Below, one piece after another: positions 32,229-42,487 of a stretch of DNA of 64,000 nt. Location: NCBI GenBank assembly GCA_009829735.1, contig CM020620.1:24898020-24962019 (forward strand), in the 5' to 3' direction. A program made the position numbers and the translations under genes. Position 1 is the stretch's first letter. Every line of letters starts with the position of its first letter. Under the pieces are notes generated by a model. It did not search any database, was not told where the DNA came from, and saw only the letters and a list, made by a program, of their open reading frames with translations. This stretch comes from Pyropia yezoensis (lineage: Eukaryota > Rhodophyta > Bangiophyceae > Bangiales > Bangiaceae).

Positions 32229-34172
32229 ATGGCGACCCCGGGAGTGGAGACGGACTCTCTAGATGAGCGTATGGAGGACACCACCTACAGTGCAGCACCC
32301 GCCGGGACTTCCGGCGGGGGCTCCGCGATCGCTCCGGGGGATGGGACTCCCGCGTCACCCGGCTTTGGGTTGACGGCGGGGTCTCCCCCGGAGGCGGGAC
32401 AAGTTGTCCCGCGTGAGGCCTTGGGGCGGTGGTTTTACCCCGCTTGGCCTCTCTATGAGGAGGGGTTGACTGTTCTTCGCTGTGGCCGACTTGGCGCAGC
32501 GATGGGCCGGGTATGGGACCGCCTACGGGAGAAGTATCCCCGTAGGGTCGGGTTCCCTGCCGGCTTCAGGACGGACCAGTTTGCCTTCCTGGACGATGAG
32601 GAGGTTGAGGACGTTCAGCGGGCCAAGGCCATGGTGGACCGCGGGGGAACTATCCCGGGTCCCGGCGACTTGCCGACCTTCACGTGGGACGCTGTGGCAA
32701 CTCGCCCGCCGTACCTCCACGAGGCCGATCCGCACACTCATCACTTTGATGTGCGGACGGAGAAAGACTCTCGGCGAGGTCCCTACTTGGTGACGTCGGC
32801 TCAACTTGAGTTTCCTCAACAGTCTGCTGCCAGTAAGGAGCAGTACTATCCGAAGAAGCCCGAGTGGTGGCCTCAAGTTGAGGTCCCCTACGGGTTCCCG
32901 GCGTTGTTGCCACGGTTGCTTGACCACTTCGGCTCCGTCATGTTGACGGCTGCCCCTGATCACCTGGTGTGGGCCATGTTGGCCACCCAGTGGCTCCTCG
33001 AGGTCATGTCGACCTGGGTGTCCTGTGTTCAGCGGCGGGGGATGCTCTGGCATCTCCCCCTCCGGCTCATCCAAGGTTTGGAACAGCTCACCCCTCAGCT
33101 AGTTGCTGAGGGGTGCTCATCAGGACAACTCACTCTACTTGAGGAGATGCTCCGGCTGCATAAGTTTATCGAGTGGGAGAGCACTGAGCACAAGTTGCGC
33201 CGCCCCACTCGTGGGCCCAAGGACGATGGCGCACTTCGCCAGTTCGTGTGGGTCGCTCGTGAACTTCACGACGGCCGTGTGGTCCTATGAGAGGGGTTGG
33301 GCATCGGGGACTACCCGTATGCCCCGGGAGTGGATCGCCACACTGCGCCACCCCCGGACAAGCCCATAGTTATGGCCGTGCCGTCCTATGATGACCATAT
33401 GACTCAACCCACTGCGGGGGCCCCAAGTCGGGGTCGCAGTTACACCCGGGTACCGCCACCTCGGCGGGCCCCTCCGCTTCCTCCTGTTCCTTTACAACCT
33501 CACGGGAACATCCCGATCAGCGTGGCCGTAGAGTCTTCCACCCCGGTGTCCCCCAACTTGGGGGCCACCCTCCTGACGGTATACCCCAAGTTGGTGTTGC
33601 CGCTCACGCCTCTAACCTCAGAGATGATGATCACCACGTTGGTGCGCACCATTTCCTGGTTGGCCGCGTCGACCGCAACCCTACAGAGTTCCGAGACTCC
33701 TCAACTTGAGGAGCGCGTTCGTACTGCAGTGGCGACCGCGAGTTGCGAGTCGTTGGCGGAGTTTATGACAGCCGAGTTGGCTCGCATTGGGGCTATTATG
33801 CCCCAGCCAGCCCCACTTGGGCGTGGCAAACGTCGCGCGAGCCGGGCATACTCGCCTCCTCGCCGTCGTCGCCGACACTCGCGGCGCTCTCCTTCCGTAT
33901 CGGAAGACGAGTTGTCTTACTCCGTTTCGGAGTCCTCTACCCCGTCGGAGACGGAGTCTGTCCAGCGTCCGCGTCGCAAACTTGCGCGCAAGACCAGGCA
34001 GAAGAGTGGCCACGGTCGGCGCCACTTGCGCGACCGTGAGGGGCGCGACGGTTCCGACTTGGAGCCGCCGCCCCCTCCAACGAGTGGAGACCGTTATCGG
34101 CGTGGGTCTCGCCGCTCGCCTCCTCGTGAGGGCGAGGGCCGTGGAGGGGGAGAGTCTAGCATGCGTGCCTAG
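32229..34172 (+). CDS. R7 family 2 opposite-strand ORF (aORF), 648 codons with one internal TGA
   Basis: ATG at 32229 (MATPGVETDS), TAG at 34170-34172. In order: a short Gly/Pro-rich N-terminus (1-65); a folded-looking domain of about 280 residues rich in Trp, Phe and Tyr (WFYPAWPLYEEG, FTWDAVATRPPYL, YPKKPEWWPQVEVPYGFPAL, DHFGSV at 232-237, QRRGMLWHLP at 268-277); a Pro-rich linker; a helical segment (LEERVRTAVATASCESL); and an Arg/Ser-rich tail from about 532 resembling RS domains of RNA-binding proteins. A TGA at codon 354 (33288-33290) is Lys in R9. R9 has exactly the same length and about 80% identity. No database family recognised. A nuclear or RNA-binding role is only an inference from the RS tail. 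Confidence 0.75.
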
Positions 34173-34283
34173 TTGGCAGCTGCCTTTGTTGTGAGAGTGT
34201 GAGGGTTAAGGCTGTAGTTGAAAGCCTCTCTGCGTACCACTTCGACTTGAAGCACTCTCTTGGCACTGTTACTCGGCCTTCGG

Positions 34284-37200
34284 TCACGTTAAGGGTGGGC
34301 TGTTAGGGTCTATCCCATTCCGGGCACAGTATGCCCGGACCTTCTCAGCGGGAAGGTCCTCCACATACTCCCACGTATCATCCTTGGCTTTGTAGCCAAA
34401 CCAACTCACCCTCAAAATGAGGCGGTCAGTGTCTTCATCCCATCCGTGGTCGATGAACTTATCGAACACGTACTCCTGTGGGCCCTGTTTGGCCGCAGGC
34501 AGTGAGGGGAGGCGCCAAGATTCCAACGCACGCGCCCAAGCTGGGTCGCCTGCAGGCGGTGGTGCAACTTTGACCACGTTCTGTCCGTTCACTGTGCGGA
34601 CCCCATCGTCACTTTCGATGGTGAAGCGCCGCCCATCAGTACGAAGGACCTGGTACGGTCCCTTTGTCTGGAATACCAGCTTACCCCCAGTTGGGGTGTG
34701 CGAGTGTACCAGCACCCAGTCACCCTGCTCGGGGACGTGCTTAGCATTGCGCACCTTTTTGTCAAAGGTCCGCTTGTAGCGCTTTTGTGCTTTGCCTATC
34801 TCAGCCCTGACATTTGGGATGAGATTTTCAAGCCTAGCAGCGAACTCCGCCTTACTCTCAGTAGGAATAGGCGTACTGCCACCATCCTCCCTAGTTGGGA
34901 GCGACCGCCGCACGGCAATAGACCGCACACGATGGGGGGTCACAAAAGCGAGGGGTACTTCCCCTGTAGATGAGTGAACCTGCGAATTGTAGGCAGTAGT
35001 AAGGATAGAAATGTATTGGTCCCACCTCTTCACGTGCTCACTCACATAGTGGCGCAGCTGCCTAACAATAGTTTTGTTGAAGCGCTCCACCTGCCCATTA
35101 GTTTGTGGGTGGTAGGGGGTGGCATAGTTTGCCTTAACCCCCAACATATCCAGCACTCCCTGAAACAGTACAGACGCAAATTGCGGTCCATTGTCCGATA
35201 GTGTACTATCTGAGATGCCATACGCGGCAACCCAGTGATCTAGGAAGGCTGACACGACCGACATGGCCGTGATCTCTGCCAGTGGGATCGCTCGCGTAAG
35301 TTTCGTGAAGCGGTCACAGATGACCAGGAGGTACTGGTTGCCCTCCTCGGTCACTGGCAGTGGCCCAAGGATGTCCATCGCCAACGCGGCGAAGGGCTCC
35401 TTGGCCGGGAACAATAACATAGCCGTACTAGGCCGCCGTTCCATCAGACGGTTCTGTGCACAACTAGTGCAGGCAGCCACGCAACTGTAGATGTCCACCA
35501 CCATGGACGGCCAGTAGTACCTGGTCCTCAGGGTCTGATATAGTTTACTAGACCCCAGGTGTCCGCCCGTGGGAGCGTTGTGCTCCTTCTCAAGGATACT
35601 GTCCTTGAGGGATGCGGGGACGACAAGTTGTTCGGTCCCCTGGAATACCCCCCTCCTCATGAGGAGGCCATCGTCTCCCAGAAAGAAACGCGTCTCTACC
35701 ACTGTATCCAGTATATCCCTCTGCGACTTGCAGAAGGAATCCTCGGCCTGGGCCTTCACCACCCCGTCCAGGGACAGGGGCAAGTACTTCTTGTTCCCTG
35801 GCGCCTCGTGGTTCAACGCCTGACCCGAGCGCGTGACTGCCCCCACGATGGGGATGTCCTCATCGACTGGGTTAGTGTCCAGCCCCTCGGTAGGTACCCG
35901 AGAGAGGCCGTCGGCAAGGGCATGTTGCCTGCCAGGTCGGTACTCAATATCAAAGTTGAAGGGTGCCAGTCGCACCCTCCACCGGTTGAGACGAGTGTTC
36001 GTACAGTCCGTCTTAAAGATGAACTGCAACGCGCGGTGGTCACAGCGGATGAGGAACTTCTCACCCCCCAGGTAGTGACGAAGTGACGTCACCGCCCACA
36101 CCACTGCGAGTCCTTCCAACTCGGTGACTCCGTAGTTCTTCTCGGCCGAGTTCAGCCCCTTACTAAAGTATCCCACCGGCAAGTACTCCTTGTCCGGCTG
36201 CTGCTGAAGCAACACACAACCAAGTTGGTCGTAGCTAGCGTCCACATCCAGGGTGTAGTGGCCTCCCAACCTGGGAATAGCCAAGATGGGGGGCTTCAGC
36301 AGAAGCTCCCGAAGAGTCTCAAAGGATTCCTGCTCCACCCGACTTGGGGGAGGCAGGTTCTTCGGTAGCGTTGAGCTCACTAGCTCATTCAACGGCTTTG
36401 CCACCTTGGCGAAGCCTTTGGTGAAACGTCGGTACACGTTACACATCCCGAGGAAGCTCCTCATCTGGGTCTGGGTCCGGGGGTACTGAGCCTTACGAAT
36501 GGCCCTCAAGTTCTTCTCGTTAACACTGAGACGCCCCGGACGGACAACATGTCCCAAGTACTCCACCTCTTGAGTAAAGAGGTGGCACTTACTCGCCTTC
36601 AGTGACACACCGGCGTCAGCAAGTAGCTTGAACACCTGGCCAAGATGGCCAATGTGTTCCTCCGGACTTCGGGAGAACACAATGATATCGTCTAGGTACA
36701 CAAGACAAATCTGCCACCGTACTCCGGCCAGAATCATGTCCATAGCGCGCGGGAAAGTTGCCGGCGCGTTACACAGACCAAACGGTAGGCGCTTGCACTG
36801 GTAGGTACCACAGTGACAGGTAAAGGTAGTTTTATGCCTGTCCTCCGGGGCAATGGGAATTTGCCAGTACCCCGCGTTACAGTCCAGGGTAGAGAACACG
36901 TTTGCCTCCCCCAGAGAGTCCAGACAGTCATCCATCCTAGGTAGGGGATAACTTTCCTTCACCATGCTCTCGTTGAGCTTACGGTAGTCGATACAAAACC
37001 GGGAGGTCCCATCAACTTTGGGGACGATAACCACCGGACTCGCCCACTCGGCGTTGCTGGCCTCGATCACATCGAGGGCCTCCATGCGAGCAACTTGCTC
37101 CTTAACGAGGGCCCTTGCACGGGGCCCTCCCCTATACGGTTGTTGGCGTATAGGGGGTGCACCGGGCTTCAACTCGATCCGGTGTTGGGTAGCTCTCATG

Positions 37201-38267
37201 AGTCCCAATTGACCATCCCACAACTTGTGATATTGGTCCAAGAGGCGTTCAACTTGAACCCTCAACCTGCGGGGGACACCCTCCATGTTCACATGGGGTC
37301 GAGGAGAGGCGGCCGACTTGGCTGGATGCTTCTCCTTTCCGGACTTCGGGTCGCTACTTGCGCCCGCGTTGAGGGTGACCGCTACTACCGGTCCCTCGTG
37401 TAGGTCGATATAGCCGAACTTGGCTCCCGACTTGAAGTACTTGGGCGTCGGGCTCAGGTTCATCACCTGGATCCTCCACGGGACTCCGGCTTTGGAGTCC
37501 ATCGTGCCAAGGGCAACATGCACTTGGTGCTTGCGAGCAAGACGGGGGTTAGGGTGCACCAACCCGTTCCCCGTAAAATCAGTTACAACATCAACGTGCG
37601 CCACCGAGTTGGGGGGCAACGTGACTTTGCGGGCTAAACGCAGGGTAGCAGTAAACCCTTCCCTCACCGAACAAACAGGCTTCGACTGTGAGACTGTCAC
37701 AGGAGCCACAGACTTTCCCTTACCAAGGATGGGGATAGTCTCCCCATTCATCAACTTGACCCAGTACTCAGGGCCACAAATCAAAGGCACTTGTGTAACA
37801 ACATAAGGGGTGCCCAGAAGCAGGGGTACCGATATATTCTCAACTACGCCATAGGTCACGTCGACCTCATGGGTCCCCAACCTAGTTGGTAGGGTCACGG
37901 CACCAACGATGGGAAGTACCCCACCATTGATGTCAATCATATGGTCAGCTTTGGACCTCCAGCGTTGGAGCTTCACCTCCTTTGGTACTAGCGACTTGCG
38001 TATCAAGGAGGCTCCTGACCCGGTATCAAGTACGATACGGGTACAGCATGCACGGCCGGGGGCAAATTGCACCCGTCCAGCCACCTGGAAGTTCTCACCC
38101 GTCAGCACCGCGATGACCCGACGTGGGTTTACGTTCTTGGGGAGTCCTACCCGAGGTGGGCGGACTCCCTTAGGTCGCCGCAGTATCCGGCACGGTTGGT
38201 TCGTCCTCCTGGCCCACTTGGCCGAGGCTGCCGTTGTGAGCTTCGGACGACCAGCTCCAACGGTCAT
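34284..38267 (-). CDS. pol: R7 pol polyprotein, intact, 1327 aa
   Basis: A single open frame from ATG 38267, overlapping the gag stop (ATGA), to TGA at 34284. Domains in order: basic N-terminus; aspartic protease (LDTGSGASLI, DTG at residue 81); RT (FCIDYRKLNE, LPFGLCNAPATF, VYLDD); RNase H (LDVDASYDQLGC, TELEGLAVVWAV, CDHRALQFIF); integrase zinc finger (H-X-H then CTSCAQ), core DDE (MDILGPLPV, LSDNGPQF, HPQTNGQVERF); GPY/F motif (KGPYQVLRTDG); and a C-terminal chromodomain (LRVSWFGYKAKDDTWEYVEDL). The chromodomain places it among chromoviruses and would steer integration to modified chromatin. All visible catalytic residues are present. Confidence 0.93.
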   Translation of the reverse strand: MTVGAGRPKLTTAASAKWARRTNQPCRILRRPKGVRPPRVGLPKNVNPRRVIAVLTGENFQVAGRVQFAPGRACCTRIVLDTGSGASLIRKSLVPKEVKLQRWRSKADHMIDINGGVLPIVGAVTLPTRLGTHEVDVTYGVVENISVPLLLGTPYVVTQVPLICGPEYWVKLMNGETIPILGKGKSVAPVTVSQSKPVCSVREGFTATLRLARKVTLPPNSVAHVDVVTDFTGNGLVHPNPRLARKHQVHVALGTMDSKAGVPWRIQVMNLSPTPKYFKSGAKFGYIDLHEGPVVAVTLNAGASSDPKSGKEKHPAKSAASPRPHVNMEGVPRRLRVQVERLLDQYHKLWDGQLGLMRATQHRIELKPGAPPIRQQPYRGGPRARALVKEQVARMEALDVIEASNAEWASPVVIVPKVDGTSRFCIDYRKLNESMVKESYPLPRMDDCLDSLGEANVFSTLDCNAGYWQIPIAPEDRHKTTFTCHCGTYQCKRLPFGLCNAPATFPRAMDMILAGVRWQICLVYLDDIIVFSRSPEEHIGHLGQVFKLLADAGVSLKASKCHLFTQEVEYLGHVVRPGRLSVNEKNLRAIRKAQYPRTQTQMRSFLGMCNVYRRFTKGFAKVAKPLNELVSSTLPKNLPPPSRVEQESFETLRELLLKPPILAIPRLGGHYTLDVDASYDQLGCVLLQQQPDKEYLPVGYFSKGLNSAEKNYGVTELEGLAVVWAVTSLRHYLGGEKFLIRCDHRALQFIFKTDCTNTRLNRWRVRLAPFNFDIEYRPGRQHALADGLSRVPTEGLDTNPVDEDIPIVGAVTRSGQALNHEAPGNKKYLPLSLDGVVKAQAEDSFCKSQRDILDTVVETRFFLGDDGLLMRRGVFQGTEQLVVPASLKDSILEKEHNAPTGGHLGSSKLYQTLRTRYYWPSMVVDIYSCVAACTSCAQNRLMERRPSTAMLLFPAKEPFAALAMDILGPLPVTEEGNQYLLVICDRFTKLTRAIPLAEITAMSVVSAFLDHWVAAYGISDSTLSDNGPQFASVLFQGVLDMLGVKANYATPYHPQTNGQVERFNKTIVRQLRHYVSEHVKRWDQYISILTTAYNSQVHSSTGEVPLAFVTPHRVRSIAVRRSLPTREDGGSTPIPTESKAEFAARLENLIPNVRAEIGKAQKRYKRTFDKKVRNAKHVPEQGDWVLVHSHTPTGGKLVFQTKGPYQVLRTDGRRFTIESDDGVRTVNGQNVVKVAPPPAGDPAWARALESWRLPSLPAAKQGPQEYVFDKFIDHGWDEDTDRLILRVSWFGYKAKDDTWEYVEDLPAEKVRAYCARNGIDPNSPPLT

Positions 38268-39667
38268 TCGTTTCCCACCGACTTGGCGTCCGAATCTGAG
38301 GGCGGGGAGGAAGACGAGGAGTCCGAGGACGACGTGTCCGCGCCCTTCGCCGAGGGTGTGGCGACTGCCACCACCGGTCGAGACCCACCCTCGCGGCGTG
38401 AACGTACTTCGTTCGTAGCCGACTTCTTACTCGCATTCCTAACAAGTTGTTGGATGCGTTTACTCAACTTGGGGCAATCATATGCCCAGTGACCATCGGA
38501 GTTGCAGTTCCAACACCGATGGTCCGTTCCGGGAGGGGTCTTCCCAACTGGGGAAGACGAAGGGATACCCTGGGAAGTTCCCACGGCAGCTACCACCCTC
38601 TCCTTGCGGATTCGGCGTGCCTCTCTCAACTCTCTGGCCTGGCGCGCCTCCTGACGTTCCTTGGCCAACTCGGCCTGACGCTCTTGGCGTTGTTCCTCCG
38701 GCAACTTGCGGTAGGCCTCGCCTCTGCGATAGGCGAACCTGGCCAACTCGGCCAGGGTCGCCCGGGCAGTGTTATGCTCCCGGGTCTCCGTCCGGACTGA
38801 CCAATGGAGTCCCTCCACAAACCGACTCTTCACCACAGCTTGTGGATGAAGGAACCCACAAAGATTGTTGAGCTTACGAACTCGCTCCGCAAAGGACAAC
38901 TCGTCCTCCGCCTCTTCCTGATGGGCTTGCGTAAACTCCTCGACTTGAGAAGCCAACGCTGCCTCATCAACCATGGCTCTCAACAACCAGTTGACGAGCT
39001 CCAAATAGGACGTCACCTCCCCAGCGCCTCCACTTGAGGAGCTGGGCATGACGGACATAAGTTCTGTCCGTAGGTCGCCCTTCGTAAACTCCTGTAGCAT
39101 GTAGAAAGCCATGCCTTCACTTATGGCATTGTCGTCACAGGCTTTTGTGAAACGACGTAAGAACTCAAAGACACGGAGGGGGGGAGTTCCATCCCACTCC
39201 GCTTTGTGCCCAAAAGAGTGAAGTGCATTCTTCTTGGCACGGCCCATGGCTCGGGCCTGGTCAGGACCATACGCCACCGACTTGTTGTGGAGGGCGTAGG
39301 TCTCACAGTCAAAGATCCTCTCGTAGACCGGGTTGGCTACCTGGATCTTGGGCGGCACCTCACGTTGAGGGAACAGCCGCTGCGAACCCGCGGGGACAGT
39401 CCTCACCCCTTGGGACGTTCCCGTTCAGTACACCACGCGGTGGCCAGACTTCGGCCCACCCACATCAGAAGTGTCACCCGAGTGAACTCCCGACTGAGTC
39501 GGGGTGGCCTGTTGCCAGCCCGCACTTCCAGTCATGCTGGCTTGAGGGACCTCTAGTCCCTCTGCGACCCCAGGTAAACCCACCTGTGTCTCACCAGTAT
39601 TCAAAGGCACTGAAGTACGTGCGTCACCCGTGTACTCCCCGGACGACGGGGGATCCGAACTAGCCAT
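38264..39667 (-). pseudogene. gag: R7 gag with a 181-codon in-frame deletion and one TGA
   Basis: ATG at 39667 (MASSDPPSS), end at the GNE-TGA overlapping pol. Compared with R2 gag (649 codons) it has 468: an in-frame deletion joins VPAGS to QRLFPQ and removes low-complexity sequence before the capsid-like region. The capsid part, the coiled basic segment and the zinc knuckle (CWNCNSDGHWAYDC) are all retained. One TGA at 39425-39427 replaces the Ser codon found in R2. Because the frame is kept, the deletion may be a tolerated variant while the stop is what disables it. It could also have been mobilised by Gag supplied from another copy. Confidence 0.85.
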
Positions 39668-39766
39668 GTTGGCTGACGATCCGTATGACACAGTCCAAGT
39701 CCACCGTTCCTCTGAGACAGAGGGCCCCCTACACCCGGGTGCACCCGGAGGTAAAGTTTACCTCTG

Positions 39767-39784
39767 TCCCCTGCTGCTCCACCA
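39767..39784 (-). promoter_or_regulatory. Primer-binding site of R7
   Basis: The same 18-mer as in R1, R2, R8 and R10, two bases from the LTR. Sense strand TGGTGGAGCAG onward. Confidence 0.82.
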
Positions 39785-39786
39785 AA

Positions 39787-40255
39787 TGTGGCAAAAACCA
39801 CAAGCACACACGGCACCCAAGTTGGGGCGGTGTGCTAGGGCTGCCTCCCGTGTCGGGGGAACCGGAAGAAGTGCAAGTCGCACACACTCTGTCCCTGTTG
39901 TGGGGCAAACCCCCCACTGACAAACAAGAGGATGGTGTGTGGTCCAACAGTTTCTTGGTCGGGACGGGGACGCAGGGCCAAGCCCCGCTGTCCCTCCCCT
40001 TATCCCCCCAGGGTCCACTCAGAATCTCGCCACTCAGAATCTCCCACCCCAGCACCTGCCCACCGGGCCACACGAAAATTCAAGACGATAAATGCCGAAA
40101 ACCCTCAAATCCAAGTTGGATTTACTACTAAGCTAACTATCCCAAACTTAGGGAATATGGACCCAAATGCAGGGGGAGGAACGGATCAGGCTAGTGGCCT
40201 GCCGCCCCTTGCATGGCACGTGTTGCCCCCCTACCTGGGGGTCAATACTGCCACA
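39787..40255 (-). repeat. 5' LTR of R7
   Basis: 469 bp, with 4 differences from 31420-31888 by eye, followed by the CCATG target copy. Confidence 0.93.
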
Positions 40256-40260
40256 CCATG

Positions 40261-42487
40261 TATGTCACTGTAGCAGGATCGCGTCACTGGCTCGATTAAC
40301 CATGTTGAAAAGCGCCGAGCGCAGCGGCCGGCCACGAGAAGAGGACTCGTCGAGCTTCCAGAAAATATAAAGCGGCATCTTCACGGCAAACTGAGGTCCG
40401 CCAATGGCCTGAATGAGACCCTCCTTTCGTAGCTGGTCCCATGTCGGCTCGTCGCCGAATTTGGGGGCGGCAGCAGCCGGCAGCACACTCGCAAGAGGAG
40501 CCGCTGATAGAACTACCGCTCCGCAGATGGCGTGGGCAACGATGACGTCCGCTGCACGGTGCTTCCACACGTTTGCACACGTCTCAGCTGCTTTACTAGC
40601 TGCCGTGGTAACCGCCGCCGACAGCGTCGCTCCGGCCTCAGCTGCATCGAGCGCCCGGCTAAGGTAGATGGCAAAGCGCGCGTCAGCACCAACAATGGCA
40701 GCCAGCACCGACGTGCGTCGGTCAATCGAAGCGGACAATTCGCGCCCAGCGATCGCAGTCGCAAGCTGCCCGTCGCTGGTGAGAAACAGGTTCTTCTCCG
40801 ACAATTGCAACGAGGTACGGTTCAGCAGCTTTCCAGTCGGAAGGGGGGGCATGACGACCAGCTCCTGGGCACAACGCCCAGACGCAACAAACTCGGCTGC
40901 AGGCAAGGCCTCATCCAGACTGACCACGAGTACATGGCCGTTGACCTTGTTGGCCAGCTCACAGGCCTTCGACCGAAAAGCACTGGAAGCATCAGGGTGC
41001 GCTTTGTCGGGCGCGTACAACGTCGGACAGAACGAGCGGGCCTTCGAGAGTTCGTCAATAACAAGGATGAGCGGCCGATAGGGTGCGGACGATCCGCACA
41101 ACTCCTTGAAGAGGTCTACCACCGCGTCCTGAAAGTCAGCAGGAGTCAGAGATCCGCTCTTGAGTGCCGCCAAGGACGCCTTTCCTAGACGGTGCCAAAC
41201 AGCTTCAGCTGCATCAGCGTCGGACAAATCGGCGACAGCAAAGAAAAGAAGGCGGAGATAGAACGGCATGAACCAGTTGAACTTCAAGGCCAGCTCCACG
41301 TCGGCTGATCCCTCGTCGAGGTTCCACCGCTTGCTGTTGAAGTTGACGCCCAAGATCTGCAGGTCCTTCGCCCACTCGACCATGCGCGGCGTCAACAGCA
41401 CGTCCCCCTGGCACGTGGATGGCCGAGGCAGCGCTGCCCCCAGCTGCGCAGCACTTAGCAGTCGAGAGACCGTCTTGGCGTCATGCTTTCGCAGGTCGTC
41501 GAGCACCTCTGCCAAGCGGCAGCATAGATGAGACTTCCCAGAGCCCGCAAAAGACGCCAGGTAGAAAAGACAGAGACGCCTCTTGACAAGGTCCTTGTTC
41601 TCGACGTCCTCGAAGTCTTGCTTGTTGAACCAAATATGGAGATGCGCCAAAGACTGACAGAGTACCGCCATGTCATCGAAGTGAACCAGACGCCCCATTG
41701 GCTTCGTCGTGAAAACATTTCTCCACGCGCGCGTCGGTTTCGACGAGAGGTCTAGCCCGTTCTTGAGGAATAGCTGCCTGACTGTCATTGTACTGACAAA
41801 GCGTGACCGGAAGAACACACCGCCAAGGCGGACCGTAAGGAGGATGATGGTGCGCAGAAGTTCACGAGCGCCCGAGTCCTGCTCCGCAAACAGAAGACTA
41901 GGATCAGCCCTGCGAGGATTCTGCGTTGGTAGCAGACCCGGGCCGCCAGTCAGAGCGCCCAGCTTGGATTGGAAGCCATCCGAGTCCACTTCCGGCGCGT
42001 GCTGGCCGTCGGTAGAGAATTTCACGATGTCACTCGTGACGGCATCCACATTGCCGACCATCTCCGGGTACCGCCGTTGACCCGGCGACGGAGCCGAGGC
42101 AGAGTTGCCGACCACAGCTACGTTGCACGCGTCCGATACAGGCGACTTCGCCAGAGTCATATCCGCCGGTGCCAGACAAGTCGCCGACGACGGCACGGCG
42201 CCGGCCGCCAAGCCAATGGTCACGATCCCGACCGACAAGACAGCCATGAACGCTTTCTTGGCCTCCGCTGACAGCGACATAGCGCTGATCATGGTCCAGA
42301 GGGCGCCCTCCATCGAGTTGGTGGCGCTACACAAGCGTGACGTCTCAGCGGGAGACAGAAGAGAAGAGTTTCTCCACCGGACACCCAGATATACATGACC
42401 GTTCTTGGCGTTGCAGTCAATGACCAACGCGGTGGGGGCAGAGGGGATCGTGGCCCAAAATATAAGGGAAAGAAAGGTCAATGGCAA
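40261..42487 (-). pseudogene. Crinkler/RHS-like gene, N-terminal and P-loop NTPase part, interrupted by R7
   Basis: The frame is open from a stop just upstream of 42487 down to TGA at 40265-40267, four codons before the R7 junction. It has no in-frame ATG at its start (a TTG is at 42487), so the first exon or start is uncertain; an ATG in another frame lies near 42500-42520. There is a hydrophobic stretch around residues 80-100. NTPase motifs: Walker A FAGSGKS (near residue 335), the family-typical GVNFNSK, and Walker B LILVIDELSKA. This matches the NTPase of Crinkler and RHS-type proteins. The nuclease part is at 30512-31419. It is disabled by R7 and by the TGA, unless it is read through or the TGA arose later. 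Confidence 0.72.

Larger units (their letters stand above)
31420..40255 (-). mobile_element. R7: complete, young family 2 chromovirus inserted in the Crinkler/RHS-like gene
   Basis: The only element here with both LTRs. The target duplication CCATG is perfect (31415-31419 and 40256-40260). The two 469-bp LTRs differ at 4 positions by eye (about 99.1% identity), so insertion is recent. In the element's sense the order is 5' LTR, primer-binding site, gag, pol (overlapping ATGA), 111-bp spacer, opposite-strand ORF, leader with polypurine tract, 3' LTR. Pol is entirely open. Gag has an in-frame deletion and one TGA, and the opposite-strand ORF has one TGA. It lies in the same orientation as the interrupted gene. 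Confidence 0.93.
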
